Shown here one piece after another: positions 7,045 to 16,548 of a stretch of DNA of 40,074 nt. Position 1 is the stretch's first letter. The number at the start of each line of letters is the position of its first letter. The stretch comes from JBHGAV01 sp041946685 (lineage in GTDB: Bacteria > Acidobacteriota > Terriglobia > Bryobacterales > Bryobacteraceae). The DNA lies in NCBI GenBank assembly GCA_041946685.1, contig JBHGAV010000038.1, positions 1 through 40,074 of the forward strand, written 5' to 3'. A program made the translations under genes and the position numbers. The notes beneath the pieces were generated by a model. The model saw only the letters and a program-made list of their open reading frames with translations, was not told the origin of the DNA and made no database searches.

Positions 7045-9261
7045 TCAGAAGCGAAACGTGTAGCTCAGCTTGAAGCGAAACCGGCTTTGAGCGTTCTGAA
7101 AACGATCCAACTGGTCCTGCTGCCAGCCCTGGTTGAATACGATGAAGAACTCGTTGCCCGGCGTCAGGATCCAGCGCAAACGGCTCTGCAAACCGATATT
7201 GCGCGAATCCGTGTCGTACTGCACGAAATTCGTCAGGGAGACAAAGGGAGTGAAGGCATAGTCCAAGCGGTACATGAACAGGGTCGCCTTGAAGCTGCCC
7301 TGGCTCAGCCGTATCCAGTTCTGTTCGAACTCCGCCGCAGTCGTAAGATGACGGTTCCTCCTCCAGGTAAGTTCAACCCCCAACTCTTTGCGAGTCCCCG
7401 TGTAGAAGGAACCCCAACCGTAGTCGGCTCCGACGGAGAGTGGCTTAGTCTGGGGACTGGAGGCGCGGACGGTGTGCGAGTTGAACGTCTGCCTGCCCAC
7501 CGGGACGACTATCCCGGGATGGATCTCCCAAGGCTCGAAAAGCCGCTCCGTGTTCCGGCGCCACTCGTAGCTGAGTTCCTCGCCGCCATTGAACTCCAGG
7601 GACAGCGGACTCACCTGGACTTCGCTGGTCTCGGAGGCCCCCTGCCGCAGATTGTAGAAGTCGGAGTAGCCCACGCTGAACCGGGCTTGGCGGATGTTCC
7701 AGAAATCGGGCCGCGGGGCGGCCTCCAGCCTGCCCGAGGAAATTCGAACACCCACCCGGGGAACAAAGCCCAGAGCGGCGTTGAAGTTCTCCTCGATCTT
7801 CATCCATTTGTACTCGGCCTGGATGAGATCGTTCGGATAGGAGACAACGCCTCCGAATGCGGCGTCCTTCCCCTGTACTCCGGTTGTTCGTGTCTTCGAG
7901 CCGAACAGCGTCAGGCTCATGTTCTTCTCGGTCTTTAGGAAGTTCGCGGTGGACAGCTTGAGATCCACGCCTCCCAGGGAGTTGTCGACCACGCCGGCGG
8001 GATCGCCGTTGGTAAACATCGCTCCGATGTAGGACTGGCTGAGGAAATTGGCTTTTGCCCGGCCCACGGCCAGGTTGGTTCCCGGTACGATCCTGTAGCC
8101 TTGCTCTTTGAGGTCTCCCGTCTGGACGTCCATCAGACCCAGGTCGAAGCGCCCGACTTTTCCCGTCAGTTTCTCGCCGATTCGAATCGGCACTTCTCGG
8201 CCGCCGACCAACCCGATCGTCCGAGAGAAGAACGGCAGAAGATCGCGACTCTCGTGAGGCCCCCCCGAACCTGACTGGGCGAAGTCGAAAACGCCGGCGT
8301 CCTCCAGGAAGAAGGAACGCTTCTCGGGGAAGAACAGAGGAAACCGCGTCAGGTTGACCTGCCGCGTATCGACCTCCGTCTCGGCGAAGTCCGTGTTGAC
8401 CGTGGTGCTGGAGATCAGATTTGGGGTGATCCGGTAGAAGAAGTCCACGCCGCCGTCGCCGGTCGCCTCGGCCCTCTTGGCAGCCTCGATGTCCCGGCTG
8501 AATCCTGCGATGCCGTACGGTTTCACGTCCAGGCCGATGCCCTGGGAGAGGCCATCCAATCCGGTTATCTCGCCCGCTCTGGCCGCGTGATACAACTGCA
8601 CGTCAAAGGAAGGCGAGGCCCACCGGGATACCTCAAGTAACCGCGCGACGCGGCGGGAAATGTTGAATCCCCAACTTTGCAGCCCCGGGCTGAAGCCGAT
8701 GGTCTTGAACGGAATCTCAAACTCGGCTGTCCACCCCTGGCCGTCGATGCGCGTGCGAACGTTCCAGATGCCGTCCCACTCCATTTTCGGATTCTTGTTC
8801 TCGGTGATCCGGCCGTCCACGAGCGCTCCCGCTGGGTTTGTTGCGAAGTAGTACGCGTTGCGGTGATCGTGATAGGTGTCGAGGACAATCTCGATGCTGT
8901 CGTTGTCTTGTAGTTCCGCGTCCCGCCGCATCTCAGTGGCGACAATCCGCCCCGGGCTCCGATCGTGGCAGCGAACGGCAATGTACAGAGCGTCCTTGCT
9001 GTAGGCCAGCCAGACTTGGGTGGGCTCGGACGGAGGCTCGCCGCTATGGGGCACGTTCTGAACGAATGTGCCTATGTCGGGATTGTCCCGCCACACCGAC
9101 TCGTTAAGGTTGCCGTCGATCTGGATCTCGCCCGTGAGGCGGTGAACGGCCGCCTCGCGGACGTCAGCGGCTCCGAGGGGGCTTGGCGGTGCCACTGCCG
9201 CGAACAGTGACACCAAGCAGAGTGAGACAACCCGCGTACCGGCAGCTAGGTGTTCGGCCAC
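7045..9261 (-). CDS. DUF5916 outer-membrane protein with family-9 carbohydrate-binding domain
   Basis: A large secreted protein of 738 residues if translated from GTG 9261, which directly precedes a signal peptide (VVSLCLVSLFAAVAPPSPLGAAD). ATG 9324 would add 21 residues and overlap the upstream gene by 41 bases; neither has a strong ribosome binding site. After the signal comes a CBM9-like domain (IDGNLNESVWRDNPDIGTFVQ, VWLAYSKDALYIAVRCHD, DSIEIVLDTYHDHRNAYYFATNPAG). The remainder is the DUF5916 region (FPLFFPEKRSFFLEDAGVF), rich in alternating beta strands and ending in YTFRF, the terminal phenylalanine expected of an outer-membrane barrel. Ligand unknown. It is the last gene of the unit led by the P-type ATPase. 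Confidence 0.9.
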   Translation of the reverse strand: MAEHLAAGTRVVSLCLVSLFAAVAPPSPLGAADVREAAVHRLTGEIQIDGNLNESVWRDNPDIGTFVQNVPHSGEPPSEPTQVWLAYSKDALYIAVRCHDRSPGRIVATEMRRDAELQDNDSIEIVLDTYHDHRNAYYFATNPAGALVDGRITENKNPKMEWDGIWNVRTRIDGQGWTAEFEIPFKTIGFSPGLQSWGFNISRRVARLLEVSRWASPSFDVQLYHAARAGEITGLDGLSQGIGLDVKPYGIAGFSRDIEAAKRAEATGDGGVDFFYRITPNLISSTTVNTDFAETEVDTRQVNLTRFPLFFPEKRSFFLEDAGVFDFAQSGSGGPHESRDLLPFFSRTIGLVGGREVPIRIGEKLTGKVGRFDLGLMDVQTGDLKEQGYRIVPGTNLAVGRAKANFLSQSYIGAMFTNGDPAGVVDNSLGGVDLKLSTANFLKTEKNMSLTLFGSKTRTTGVQGKDAAFGGVVSYPNDLIQAEYKWMKIEENFNAALGFVPRVGVRISSGRLEAAPRPDFWNIRQARFSVGYSDFYNLRQGASETSEVQVSPLSLEFNGGEELSYEWRRNTERLFEPWEIHPGIVVPVGRQTFNSHTVRASSPQTKPLSVGADYGWGSFYTGTRKELGVELTWRRNRHLTTAAEFEQNWIRLSQGSFKATLFMYRLDYAFTPFVSLTNFVQYDTDSRNIGLQSRLRWILTPGNEFFIVFNQGWQQDQLDRFQNAQSRFRFKLSYTFRF

Positions 9262-9283
9262 GTCGCGCCCAGCCAGCGGTCTT

Positions 9284-9556
9284 CTAATCGAACAGATCCC
9301 CCAGCCATCCTCGCCGTTTGCCATGACGGCCGTAATGTCCGTGGTCGTCGTGATGGCGGTCGTCGTGGTAGCTCCGAGGATCCTCGTAACGGCCGGCGGG
9401 CGGACTCTGCGGCGACGGCGCGAGCGATCGCTCGATGATCTTGTCAAGCTCCCCACGGTCCAGCCAGACACCTCGGCATTGCGGGCAGTAGTCGATCTCG
9501 ACACCCGATCTTTCCGACATCACTAAGTCCACGCTTGTGCAAGAGGGACACTTCAC
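9284..9556 (-). CDS. zf-TFIIB zinc-ribbon protein with His-rich segment
   Basis: A 90-residue protein with an N-terminal zinc ribbon, CPSCTSVDLVMSERSGVEIDYCPQCRGVWLDRGEL, of the zf-TFIIB family (PF13453). It continues into a histidine- and aspartate-rich stretch (YHDDRHHDDHGHYGRHG) and a basic-hydrophobic end. It starts at GTG 9556, overlapping the ATPase stop by four bases (GTGA), with AAGGAG about eight bases upstream inside the ATPase gene. The coupling to a cation pump and the His-rich tail suggest metal binding or sensing, but that is inference; the family has no well-defined function. Confidence 0.88.
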   Translation of the reverse strand: MKCPSCTSVDLVMSERSGVEIDYCPQCRGVWLDRGELDKIIERSLAPSPQSPPAGRYEDPRSYHDDRHHDDHGHYGRHGKRRGWLGDLFD

Positions 9557-12126
9557 AGGCTATTCTCCTTTATGGGATGGGATGGATGGGCCGGCGCGAA
9601 GCGCCCGCCGATCTTCAGCAAGTCGAACCATAGTACGCACGCCACCCCAGCCCCGATGCTGATCCCCAGGTCGCTGGCGTGGAGCGGCGCAAAGTGAAAC
9701 AAGCGCTGGCCAAGCGGGAAGCCCAGTACGGCGGCCAGCAGCACCGCTGTCCCGCCTAGCACCCACCAAAGGGCGCCGTTCGGCACGCCCAGTGAACGTA
9801 GCATGCTGCGGCTCCAGGAGCGGTTCATCAGTATGATCGCGAGGAAGGCGACCACGAGCGTAGTAAACGTCACCGCTCGCGCCGCATCCACCCCGTGGCC
9901 GCCGCGCAGCAGGAGGAATACCCCCACGCAAACGGCGAGAACACTGAGGCCCTGGGCCACAGCGAGGCCGATGGTTTTCATGGAGAACAGGCGCTCGGCG
10001 GGCTGGCGGGGCGGCCTCTTCATCGCGTCGGCCTCCACCTCCTCCGCTTCGAAGATCAGGGTGCAGGACGGGTCGATGATCAGCTCCAGGAATACGATGT
10101 GCACGGGCAGCAGCAACAGAGGCCACGCCGGGAAGAAGACCGGCAGCATGGACAGCCCTGCGATGGGCACGTGGACCGCCAGAATGAAACTGACCGCCTT
10201 CTTGATGTTGTCGAAGATGCGGCGGCCCAGTCTCACCGCGGCGACGATGGACGAGAAGTCGTCGTCCAACAGCACCAGGGACGCCGCTTCGCGGGCCACG
10301 TCCGTGCCGCGCCCCCCCATGGCGATGCCGATATGCGCCGTCTTCAATGCCGGCGCGTCGTTAACGCCGTCTCCCGTCATTGCCACGATCTCGCCGTTGG
10401 CCTTGAGCGCGTTGACGATCAGCAGTTTCTGCTCCGGCACCACGCGGGCGAAGATGTTTACGTTCTCTATTCGACGCGTGAGTTCCTCGCCGGGCATCTG
10501 CTCCAGTTCGGGTCCGGTGATCACGGTCTCACACCCGCCCAGCCCGGCTTGCCGCGCGATGCTGCGCGCCGTCAAGGGGTAATCGCCCGTGATCATCACC
10601 ACCCGGATGCCCGCGGAGCGGCATTCCGCAACGGCAGAAGGCACTGTGGGCCGCAGCGGGTCCTCCAGGCCGATGAGTCCGACGAACTCCAGTTCCAGGC
10701 CGTGATGCTCTTCAGGCAGTTCCTCTTCGCGCATCTGCCCCCGGGCGACTCCCAGAACCCGCAGTCCTTTCGAGGCCATTACCGCCACCTCCGCCGACAG
10801 AGCCTCTTTCCGGTCTTCCGGCATGCGGCACAGCTTCGCGATCGCTTCGGGAGCGCCCTTGGCGGCGGCCACCAACTCGTTGCTTCCCGGCTGCTTCCAC
10901 ATCTGGCTGACAGCGAGCAGGCCAGGGGTCAAGGGGTATTCCCTCACCATAATCCATCCTGGGGCCGCCTTCCCTCCGGCGGCGTGGATCGCGCGCTCCA
11001 TCGGATCGAACGGGTCGGGCTTGCTGGCCATGACGGCGCAGTCGAGCAGGGCGAGGAACTCCTGCGCGAGCGCTCCGCGGGCCTCGGATGGGTCTACGAC
11101 CCGCCCCGAAATCGACAGGCGCTTGACGCTCATCTGGTTCAGCGTCAACGTCCCCGTCTTGTCTACGCACAGGACCGTTGCCGCGCCCAGCGTCTCGATT
11201 GCGGGCATGCGCCGCGTCAGCACATGGTTTCGGGAGATGCGCCAGGCGCCCAGTGCCAGAAAGACGGTCAGAACGACCGGAAACTCTTCCGGCAGCGTGG
11301 CCATGGCCATCGCAATGCCTGCCAGGAGGCCTTCCTTCCATGTGTCCGCGCTTCCCCCGCGCGTCAAGCTGTACATCACAACCACGAGCGCGCAGGCGGA
11401 CAAGCCCGCTATGGCGCAGACTCGCACCAGGCGCCCGGTCTCCTTCTGAAGGAGGGTGTCCTCCGGTTCAACCTGTGCCAGTACCTTGCCGATCCGCCCT
11501 AGCTCCGTGTCGAAGCCGGTTCGAATGACTTCGGCAACTCCCTGGCCGGCTGTCACCAAAGTGCCCGAGAATGCCGAGAATGTGTTGTCGCCTCCGGGGT
11601 GGTCCAATTCCGCGGCATCCACCGAGGCGACCTTCCGGACCGGCACGGCTTCGCCCGTGAGCAGCGACTCGTCCACGGTAAGGTTCGTTCCCTGCCGCAG
11701 AATTGCGTCCGCTGGAACGCGGTCGCCCTCGGCCAGAACAAGGACGTCCCCGCGCACTACCTCCCGGCCGGCAATTCGCCGGGCTTCTCCGTCACGGATC
11801 ACCAGCGCGCGTGGACTCGACAGATCACGCAAAGCGTCCAGCGCACGCTCCGTCCTGCGCTCCTGCACGATGGTGATGGTCAGAACCACGAACACGAAGC
11901 CAAGCAGCATGAGCGCGTCGGCCGGTTCCCCCGTCAACAAGTAGAGGGTGCCCGCGGCAACCAGCAGCAGGAACATGGGTTCCCTCACCACATCCACCGC
12001 GATTGCCAGGAGCCCACGCTTCTCCTGAGCCGGGAGCTCATTCGGGCCGTCGCGCCGCAGGCGCGCGCGCGCTTCCTCCTGGCTCAGACCGGTGTACGCG
12101 GCCGGGGGGCGGACGTCGGTTGACAT
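9553..12126 (-). CDS. Cation-transporting P-type ATPase (P2-like)
   Basis: An 857-residue inner-membrane pump. It opens with a cation-ATPase N-terminal domain (GLSQEEARARLRRDGPNELPAQ), followed by TM1-2, the actuator loop with LTGEAVPV near residue 155, and TM3-4 with the PEEFP motif. The phosphorylation site DKTGTLTLNQM lies near residue 320 and the hinge TGDGVNDAPALK near residue 585, with a C-terminal bundle of about six TM helices. No N-terminal heavy-metal domain is present, and the membrane motif is PEEFP rather than the CPx of copper/zinc pumps. This points to the Ca2+/Mn2+ or general P2 type; the transported ion cannot be fixed. The start ATG 12126 is 51 bases from the divergent TetR gene, whose product may repress it. 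Confidence 0.93.
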   Translation of the reverse strand: MSTDVRPPAAYTGLSQEEARARLRRDGPNELPAQEKRGLLAIAVDVVREPMFLLLVAAGTLYLLTGEPADALMLLGFVFVVLTITIVQERRTERALDALRDLSSPRALVIRDGEARRIAGREVVRGDVLVLAEGDRVPADAILRQGTNLTVDESLLTGEAVPVRKVASVDAAELDHPGGDNTFSAFSGTLVTAGQGVAEVIRTGFDTELGRIGKVLAQVEPEDTLLQKETGRLVRVCAIAGLSACALVVVMYSLTRGGSADTWKEGLLAGIAMAMATLPEEFPVVLTVFLALGAWRISRNHVLTRRMPAIETLGAATVLCVDKTGTLTLNQMSVKRLSISGRVVDPSEARGALAQEFLALLDCAVMASKPDPFDPMERAIHAAGGKAAPGWIMVREYPLTPGLLAVSQMWKQPGSNELVAAAKGAPEAIAKLCRMPEDRKEALSAEVAVMASKGLRVLGVARGQMREEELPEEHHGLELEFVGLIGLEDPLRPTVPSAVAECRSAGIRVVMITGDYPLTARSIARQAGLGGCETVITGPELEQMPGEELTRRIENVNIFARVVPEQKLLIVNALKANGEIVAMTGDGVNDAPALKTAHIGIAMGGRGTDVAREAASLVLLDDDFSSIVAAVRLGRRIFDNIKKAVSFILAVHVPIAGLSMLPVFFPAWPLLLLPVHIVFLELIIDPSCTLIFEAEEVEADAMKRPPRQPAERLFSMKTIGLAVAQGLSVLAVCVGVFLLLRGGHGVDAARAVTFTTLVVAFLAIILMNRSWSRSMLRSLGVPNGALWWVLGGTAVLLAAVLGFPLGQRLFHFAPLHASDLGISIGAGVACVLWFDLLKIGGRFAPAHPSHPIKENSL

Positions 12127-12138
12127 TAGAATCTATCG

Positions 12139-12164
12139 TGAGCTATTGCTCAGGTTGTGACAAC
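12139..12164. promoter_or_regulatory. Candidate TetR operator: two adjacent palindromes
   Basis: The gap between the divergent ATPase and TetR genes holds TGAGC-TATT-GCTCA (12139-12152) and, two bases on, GTTGT-G-ACAAC (12154-12164). Both are perfect inverted repeats, placed where a local TetR regulator would be expected to control both directions. Binding is inferred from position only. Confidence 0.5.
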
Positions 12165-12177
12165 TCGCGTTTCGTCC

Positions 12178-12825
12178 ATGCGGCCTGCCGCGCGCAGGAG
12201 ACGTTTGGACCCAAGAAAGCAGCCCGTGCAGAAACGTTCCATGGCCACCGTTGAGAGCCTGCTCGAGACCGCTGCTCAAGTTTTTGAGGAGCGGGGCTAC
12301 GCAGCTTGCACCACCAACCACATCGCGGAACGGGACGGAGTCTCCATCGGGACGTTCTACCAATACTTTCCCAACAAGGAGGCCGCCGCCGTGGTCTTGC
12401 TGGAGCGGCACCTTGAACAAACATCTCGAAACCTAAACGAGTGGGTAGGCCATACCGTCGCCGAGAGGCACTCCTTGCATAGCGCCTTATCGGAGTACGT
12501 GGACGGATTGATGGAAACGCACGCCGGCCGGCCCCGTCTGCTGCACATCCTGCTGGAAGAGACGCCGCTACCCAATCGCGTTCACGTGGCGTTGCTTGAG
12601 GCGGAACGCGAAGCTGCAAAGACAATGGCGGGGCTGCTTGGACTCTACCCCGAGGTTCGTCACGCCAACCTTCGGCACGCGGGCTACTTCGTTGTGCATG
12701 CTGCCGAGAGTCTGACCCACTATTTCGCTGCCCATCCGGGGGAGCAACATATCGACCGCGAAGCCTTTGCTGCCGAACTGGTCGCCATGCTTGAGGCGTA
12801 TTTAGTCCAGCCCCGGTCCTCGTGA
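12178..12825 (+). CDS. TetR/AcrR-family transcriptional regulator
   Basis: A 215-residue regulator from ATG 12178 (GTG 12157 is possible but falls inside a palindrome). The DNA-binding domain spans about residues 20-65: an Arg-rich start, ATVESLLETAAQVFEERGYAACTTNHIAERDGVSIGTFYQYFPNKEA, the standard TetR helix-turn-helix. The C-terminal ligand-binding half is all-helical and resembles the TetR_C domains that respond to small molecules; no ligand can be assigned. It is divergent from the P-type ATPase unit and shares its upstream region, the usual layout for a local repressor. Confidence 0.92.
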   Translation: MRPAARRRRLDPRKQPVQKRSMATVESLLETAAQVFEERGYAACTTNHIAERDGVSIGTFYQYFPNKEAAAVVLLERHLEQTSRNLNEWVGHTVAERHSLHSALSEYVDGLMETHAGRPRLLHILLEETPLPNRVHVALLEAEREAAKTMAGLLGLYPEVRHANLRHAGYFVVHAAESLTHYFAAHPGEQHIDREAFAAELVAMLEAYLVQPRSS

Positions 12826-12915
12826 ACTTCTCCTGAGAACCCGCGCCGCCCTTGACCACAACTAGATCTTGGGTGAGCTGTGTCCGAATTTGCCAGGCAC
12901 GCACCCCGGAGGCTC

Positions 12916-14091
12916 ATGACTGCCACAATTCTGAGCCAGGAAGAGGCGCTTCACTGGCTTGCTCTTAGACTGGTCCCGGGCCTGGGTAGCAGGAAGGCGG
13001 GACTGCTGATTGAAAGATTCCGATCGCCGCAGGCGGTCTTCCGGGCTTCCTCCTCCGAGTTGGAGGCGGCCGGACTGGCCTCGGGCGTGGCCCGGAGCGT
13101 GGCCAGCGGCTGCTCGTTTGAAGAGGCTGCCACGCAGCACGAGAAGATGCTGGGGGCCGGCGCTGAGCTGATCGCTCTCTCGGATCCGCGCTATCCTCCG
13201 GCGCTTCGCGAGATCTTCGACCCGCCGGTGGTGCTGTTTGTCCGCGGCCGGGTGGAACTGCTGAATTCCCTGATGCTCGGCATTGTTGGGACCCGCCGGC
13301 CGACTCCATACGGCATGTCGGTGGCCGAGCGGCTGGCAGGCGATCTGGCGCGGGCGGGGTTGACGATCGTGAGCGGAATGGCGCGTGGAATCGACACGGC
13401 GGCCCACAGCGGGGCGCTGGCCGCCGGCGCCGATACGGTAGCCGTGCTTGGCTGCGGCGTCGATTTGGTGTATCCTGCGGAAAACAGGAGACTGGCAGCG
13501 GAACTAGCGGAAAAGGGTCTCCTCGTGTCGGAGTTTCCCATGGGGGCGCCCGCCTACCCCCAGAATTTTCCGATCCGCAACCGCATCATCAGTGGTATGA
13601 GCGCGGGTGTCCTGGTGGTTGAGGGCGCCGAGTACAGCGGCTCGGCCATCACGGCAAAGCTGGCGATGGATCAGGAGCGGGAGGTGTTTGCCGTTCCCGG
13701 CAACATCACCTCCAAGATGAGCTGGGGCCCGAACCTGCTGATCAAGCAGGGTGCGAAGTTGGTGCAGGAATGGAACGATGTAGTGAGCGAACTCGCCCCG
13801 GAAGACCGGCGACGGCTGCTCGACTTGAAAAGGAAGAACGGTGGCTTGCAGGCGGAGGCCGGCGATGCAACCGGAAATGCCGTGCAACCGTCTCTGCCTC
13901 TTGGTCCTTCGGCCGCGGTCGGGCGGCGCGTACTGGAGCACCTGAAGCCCGATGCGAGCACGCACATCGACGAGCTGTTGGAGAGGGTGGAGGAGTCTTC
14001 CTCTTCCGAGATCATCGCTGCCTTGTTCGAGCTGGAAATGCTCGGGCTCGTCCGGCAGTTGCCGGGCAGGAATTTCATGAAAGTGTGGTGA
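12916..14091 (+). CDS. dprA: DNA-processing protein DprA
   Basis: A 391-residue protein that binds incoming single-stranded DNA and loads RecA during natural transformation. ATG 12916 is chosen because of the ribosome binding site CCGGAGG four bases upstream; GTG 12880 is less likely. An N-terminal helix-hairpin-helix-like region (LVPGLGSRKAGLLIERF) is followed by the Rossmann core with GIVGTRRPTPYGMSVAERL, VSGMARGIDTAAHSGAL, NFPIRNRIISG and SGSAITAKLAMDQ. A C-terminal winged-helix (DprA_WH) domain ends the protein. It precedes topA by 36 bases, a common arrangement, so the two may be co-transcribed. No other competence genes are in the window. Confidence 0.96.
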   Translation: MTATILSQEEALHWLALRLVPGLGSRKAGLLIERFRSPQAVFRASSSELEAAGLASGVARSVASGCSFEEAATQHEKMLGAGAELIALSDPRYPPALREIFDPPVVLFVRGRVELLNSLMLGIVGTRRPTPYGMSVAERLAGDLARAGLTIVSGMARGIDTAAHSGALAAGADTVAVLGCGVDLVYPAENRRLAAELAEKGLLVSEFPMGAPAYPQNFPIRNRIISGMSAGVLVVEGAEYSGSAITAKLAMDQEREVFAVPGNITSKMSWGPNLLIKQGAKLVQEWNDVVSELAPEDRRRLLDLKRKNGGLQAEAGDATGNAVQPSLPLGPSAAVGRRVLEHLKPDASTHIDELLERVEESSSSEIIAALFELEMLGLVRQLPGRNFMKVW

Positions 14092-14127
14092 CGGAGCCCG
14101 TCGCGGCCCGCCGCCGGAAACGTCATT

Positions 14128-16548
14128 ATGAGTAAGTCACTCGTGATCGTCGAGTCGCCCGCAAAGGCGAAAACGATCGGCAAGTATTTGGGCAAACAGT
14201 TCCTGGTCAAGGCCTCTCTCGGCCACGTCAAGGACCTCCCCAAGAAGGACCTCGCCGTCAACGTCGAACATGGGTTCGAGCCAACCTACCAGCTCATCGA
14301 GGGGAAGACGAAGCTGATCCAGGAGCTCCGGCAGGCATCCAAGGAAGCCGAAGCCGTCTATCTCGCGGCCGACCCGGACCGGGAAGGCGAAGCGATTTGC
14401 GCCCACCTGGCCGAAGAACTGCGCGCGAAGAAGAACGGAAAGCCGCGGATCTACCGCGTGATGTTCAACGAGATTACGCGGAACGCGATCCTGAAGGCGT
14501 TCGAGAATCCTCTCGATGTAAACCAGAACCTGGTCGATGCGCAGCAGGCGCGCCGCGTACTGGACCGCCTGGTGGGCTACAAGATCTCCCCGCTCCTGTG
14601 GGACAAGGTGAGGCGAGGCCTCTCGGCCGGCCGCGTGCAGACCGTCGCCCTGCGGCTCATCGTCGAGCGCGAGAAAGAAATCCGCGCCTTTCAGAAGCGC
14701 GAGTACTGGACGATCGATGCGCACCTGGGCGCCAAGAAGCCTCCGGTCATTGTGGCGCGTCTCCTTCGGAAGGACGACGAGGCGCTGGAAATCCCGGACC
14801 AGGGCGCGGCCGACGCTTTGATCGCAGCCCTCACCGGCGTCGAGTACATTGTCAAGTCCGTCGAGACCCGTGAGAAGAAGCGTAACCCCGTGCCGCCCTT
14901 CATCACCTCGACGCTCCAGCAGGAGGCTAGCCGCAAGCTCCGTTTCAGCGTCAAACGCACCATGATGCTGGCTCAGCGCCTCTACGAAGGCGTGGAGCTT
15001 GGCAAAGAGGGCTCCGTCGGTCTCATCACTTACATGCGCACCGACTCCACGCGAGTGGCCTCCGAGGCCCTCGGCGAAGTGCGCCAACTCATTCACGACC
15101 GCTTCGGTCCGCAGTACCTTCCGCCCTCTCCGAATTTCTACCGCAGCAAGAAGGACGCGCAGGACGCCCATGAAGCCATCCGGCCTACGTCGGCGCTTCA
15201 CACGCCCGAGAGCGTGGCCAAGTACCTCAGCGAAGACGAGTTGAAGCTGTACCGCCTCATCTGGATGCGCTTTGTCGCTTCGCAAATGATGCCCGCCGTG
15301 TTCGACCAGACCACCCTGGACATCACGGCCCGGGGCAAGGACGGCCACCTGTATCTGTTGCGCGAGACCGGCAGCGTTCCCAAGTTCGACGGTTTCCTTG
15401 CCGTATACGAAGAAGGCAAGGACCAGAAGGACGACGAGGACGAGGAACTGAAGCACCGCCTGCCCACGGTCGCCGAGGGAGACAGGCTGAAGTTCAAGTC
15501 CATCACCCCCGAGCAGCACTTTACCGAGCCCCCGCCGCGGTTCACCGAGGCGACCTTGGTCAAGGAACTGGAGGCCGACGGCGTCGGACGGCCCTCCACC
15601 TATGCTTCCATCCTCTCCACCATTCAGGAGCGCGAGTACGTTAAGAAGGAAGGCGGCCGCTTCGTGCCCACGGAGCTGGGCATGGTGGTCACCGACCTGC
15701 TCATCGAGAGCTTCGACGACATCTTCGACGTCACCTACACCGCCCGCATGGAGGAAGCCCTCGACGAGATCGAAGAGGGCCGCCTGAACTGGCGGGAAGC
15801 CATGGCCGAGTTCTACGCGAAATTCTCCTCCGACCTCAGCCGCGCCGAAGAGCACATGACCGACATCAAGCGGATGGAGAAACCCACCGACTTGACCTGC
15901 GACAAGTGCGGCAAGCCCATGGTCATCAAGTGGGGCCGGCACGGCAGCTTCATCGCCTGCTCAGGCTACCCCGAATGCACCAACACGAGGGAGCTCAAGG
16001 TTGACCTGACGGAAGTGGATTCCGCCGACCTTTCCGAACAGGGAGATGAGGAGTATTGCCAGAACTGCGGCCGCCCCATGGTCCTGAAGAAGGGGCGATT
16101 CGGCCAGTTTTACGCGTGCAGCGGCTACCCCGACTGCAAGACCACCAAGCCCATCGGCGGCCAGCAGCGGCAGCCCGACGTGCCGCTCGACGAAAAATGC
16201 CCGCAATGCGGGCATAACCTGGTGATGAAGCACGGCCGGTTCGGCGAGTTCACCGCTTGCGGCGACTACCCCAAGTGCAAGTACGTCAAGCAGAAGACCA
16301 TAGGAGTCGCCTGCCCTACCTGCCGGACGGGTGAGGTCACCGAGCGCCGCTCCAAGCGTGGCAAGACCTTCTACGGCTGCAACCGCTATCCGGAATGCAA
16401 CTTTGTTGCCTGGGCCAAGCCCGTGGCCGAACCTTGCCCGAAGTGCGGAAGTCCCTATCTGGTGGAGAAGTGGCTGAAGGCCGGCCCGACCCTGGCCTGC
16501 CCCAACGCCGAGTGCAAGTTCAAGAAAGCTCTTGAACCAGTCGCGTAG
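14128..16548 (+). CDS. topA: DNA topoisomerase I (type IA)
   Basis: An 806-residue enzyme that relaxes negative supercoils. The TOPRIM domain opens SLVIVESPAKAKTIGKYLG and carries AADPDREGEAI. The catalytic tyrosine is Y302 in LITYMRTDSTRV. The C-terminal quarter holds five successive Cys4 zinc-ribbon repeats: CDKCG...CSGYPEC, CQNCG...CSGYPDC, CPQCG...CGDYPKC, CPTC...CNRYPEC and CPKCG...CPNAEC. Five is at the high end for the family. Length and motif order are otherwise normal. The TAG stop lies inside a perfect palindrome shared with the convergent lexA. Confidence 0.98.
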   Translation: MSKSLVIVESPAKAKTIGKYLGKQFLVKASLGHVKDLPKKDLAVNVEHGFEPTYQLIEGKTKLIQELRQASKEAEAVYLAADPDREGEAICAHLAEELRAKKNGKPRIYRVMFNEITRNAILKAFENPLDVNQNLVDAQQARRVLDRLVGYKISPLLWDKVRRGLSAGRVQTVALRLIVEREKEIRAFQKREYWTIDAHLGAKKPPVIVARLLRKDDEALEIPDQGAADALIAALTGVEYIVKSVETREKKRNPVPPFITSTLQQEASRKLRFSVKRTMMLAQRLYEGVELGKEGSVGLITYMRTDSTRVASEALGEVRQLIHDRFGPQYLPPSPNFYRSKKDAQDAHEAIRPTSALHTPESVAKYLSEDELKLYRLIWMRFVASQMMPAVFDQTTLDITARGKDGHLYLLRETGSVPKFDGFLAVYEEGKDQKDDEDEELKHRLPTVAEGDRLKFKSITPEQHFTEPPPRFTEATLVKELEADGVGRPSTYASILSTIQEREYVKKEGGRFVPTELGMVVTDLLIESFDDIFDVTYTARMEEALDEIEEGRLNWREAMAEFYAKFSSDLSRAEEHMTDIKRMEKPTDLTCDKCGKPMVIKWGRHGSFIACSGYPECTNTRELKVDLTEVDSADLSEQGDEEYCQNCGRPMVLKKGRFGQFYACSGYPDCKTTKPIGGQQRQPDVPLDEKCPQCGHNLVMKHGRFGEFTACGDYPKCKYVKQKTIGVACPTCRTGEVTERRSKRGKTFYGCNRYPECNFVAWAKPVAEPCPKCGSPYLVEKWLKAGPTLACPNAECKFKKALEPVA

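Noticed and set aside
9895..11502. A 535-codon frame antisense to the P-type ATPase
   Set aside because: It is a GC-driven shadow frame with no domain; the opposite strand has all ATPase motifs.
12829..12845. TTCTC-CT-GAGAA hairpin after the TetR gene
   Set aside because: The loop is only two bases and the stem is short, with no T-tract; it does not support a terminator call.
14137..15942. A 601-codon frame antisense to topA
   Set aside because: It mirrors topA codons on the other strand; the sense gene has full topoisomerase motifs, and the antisense product has none.
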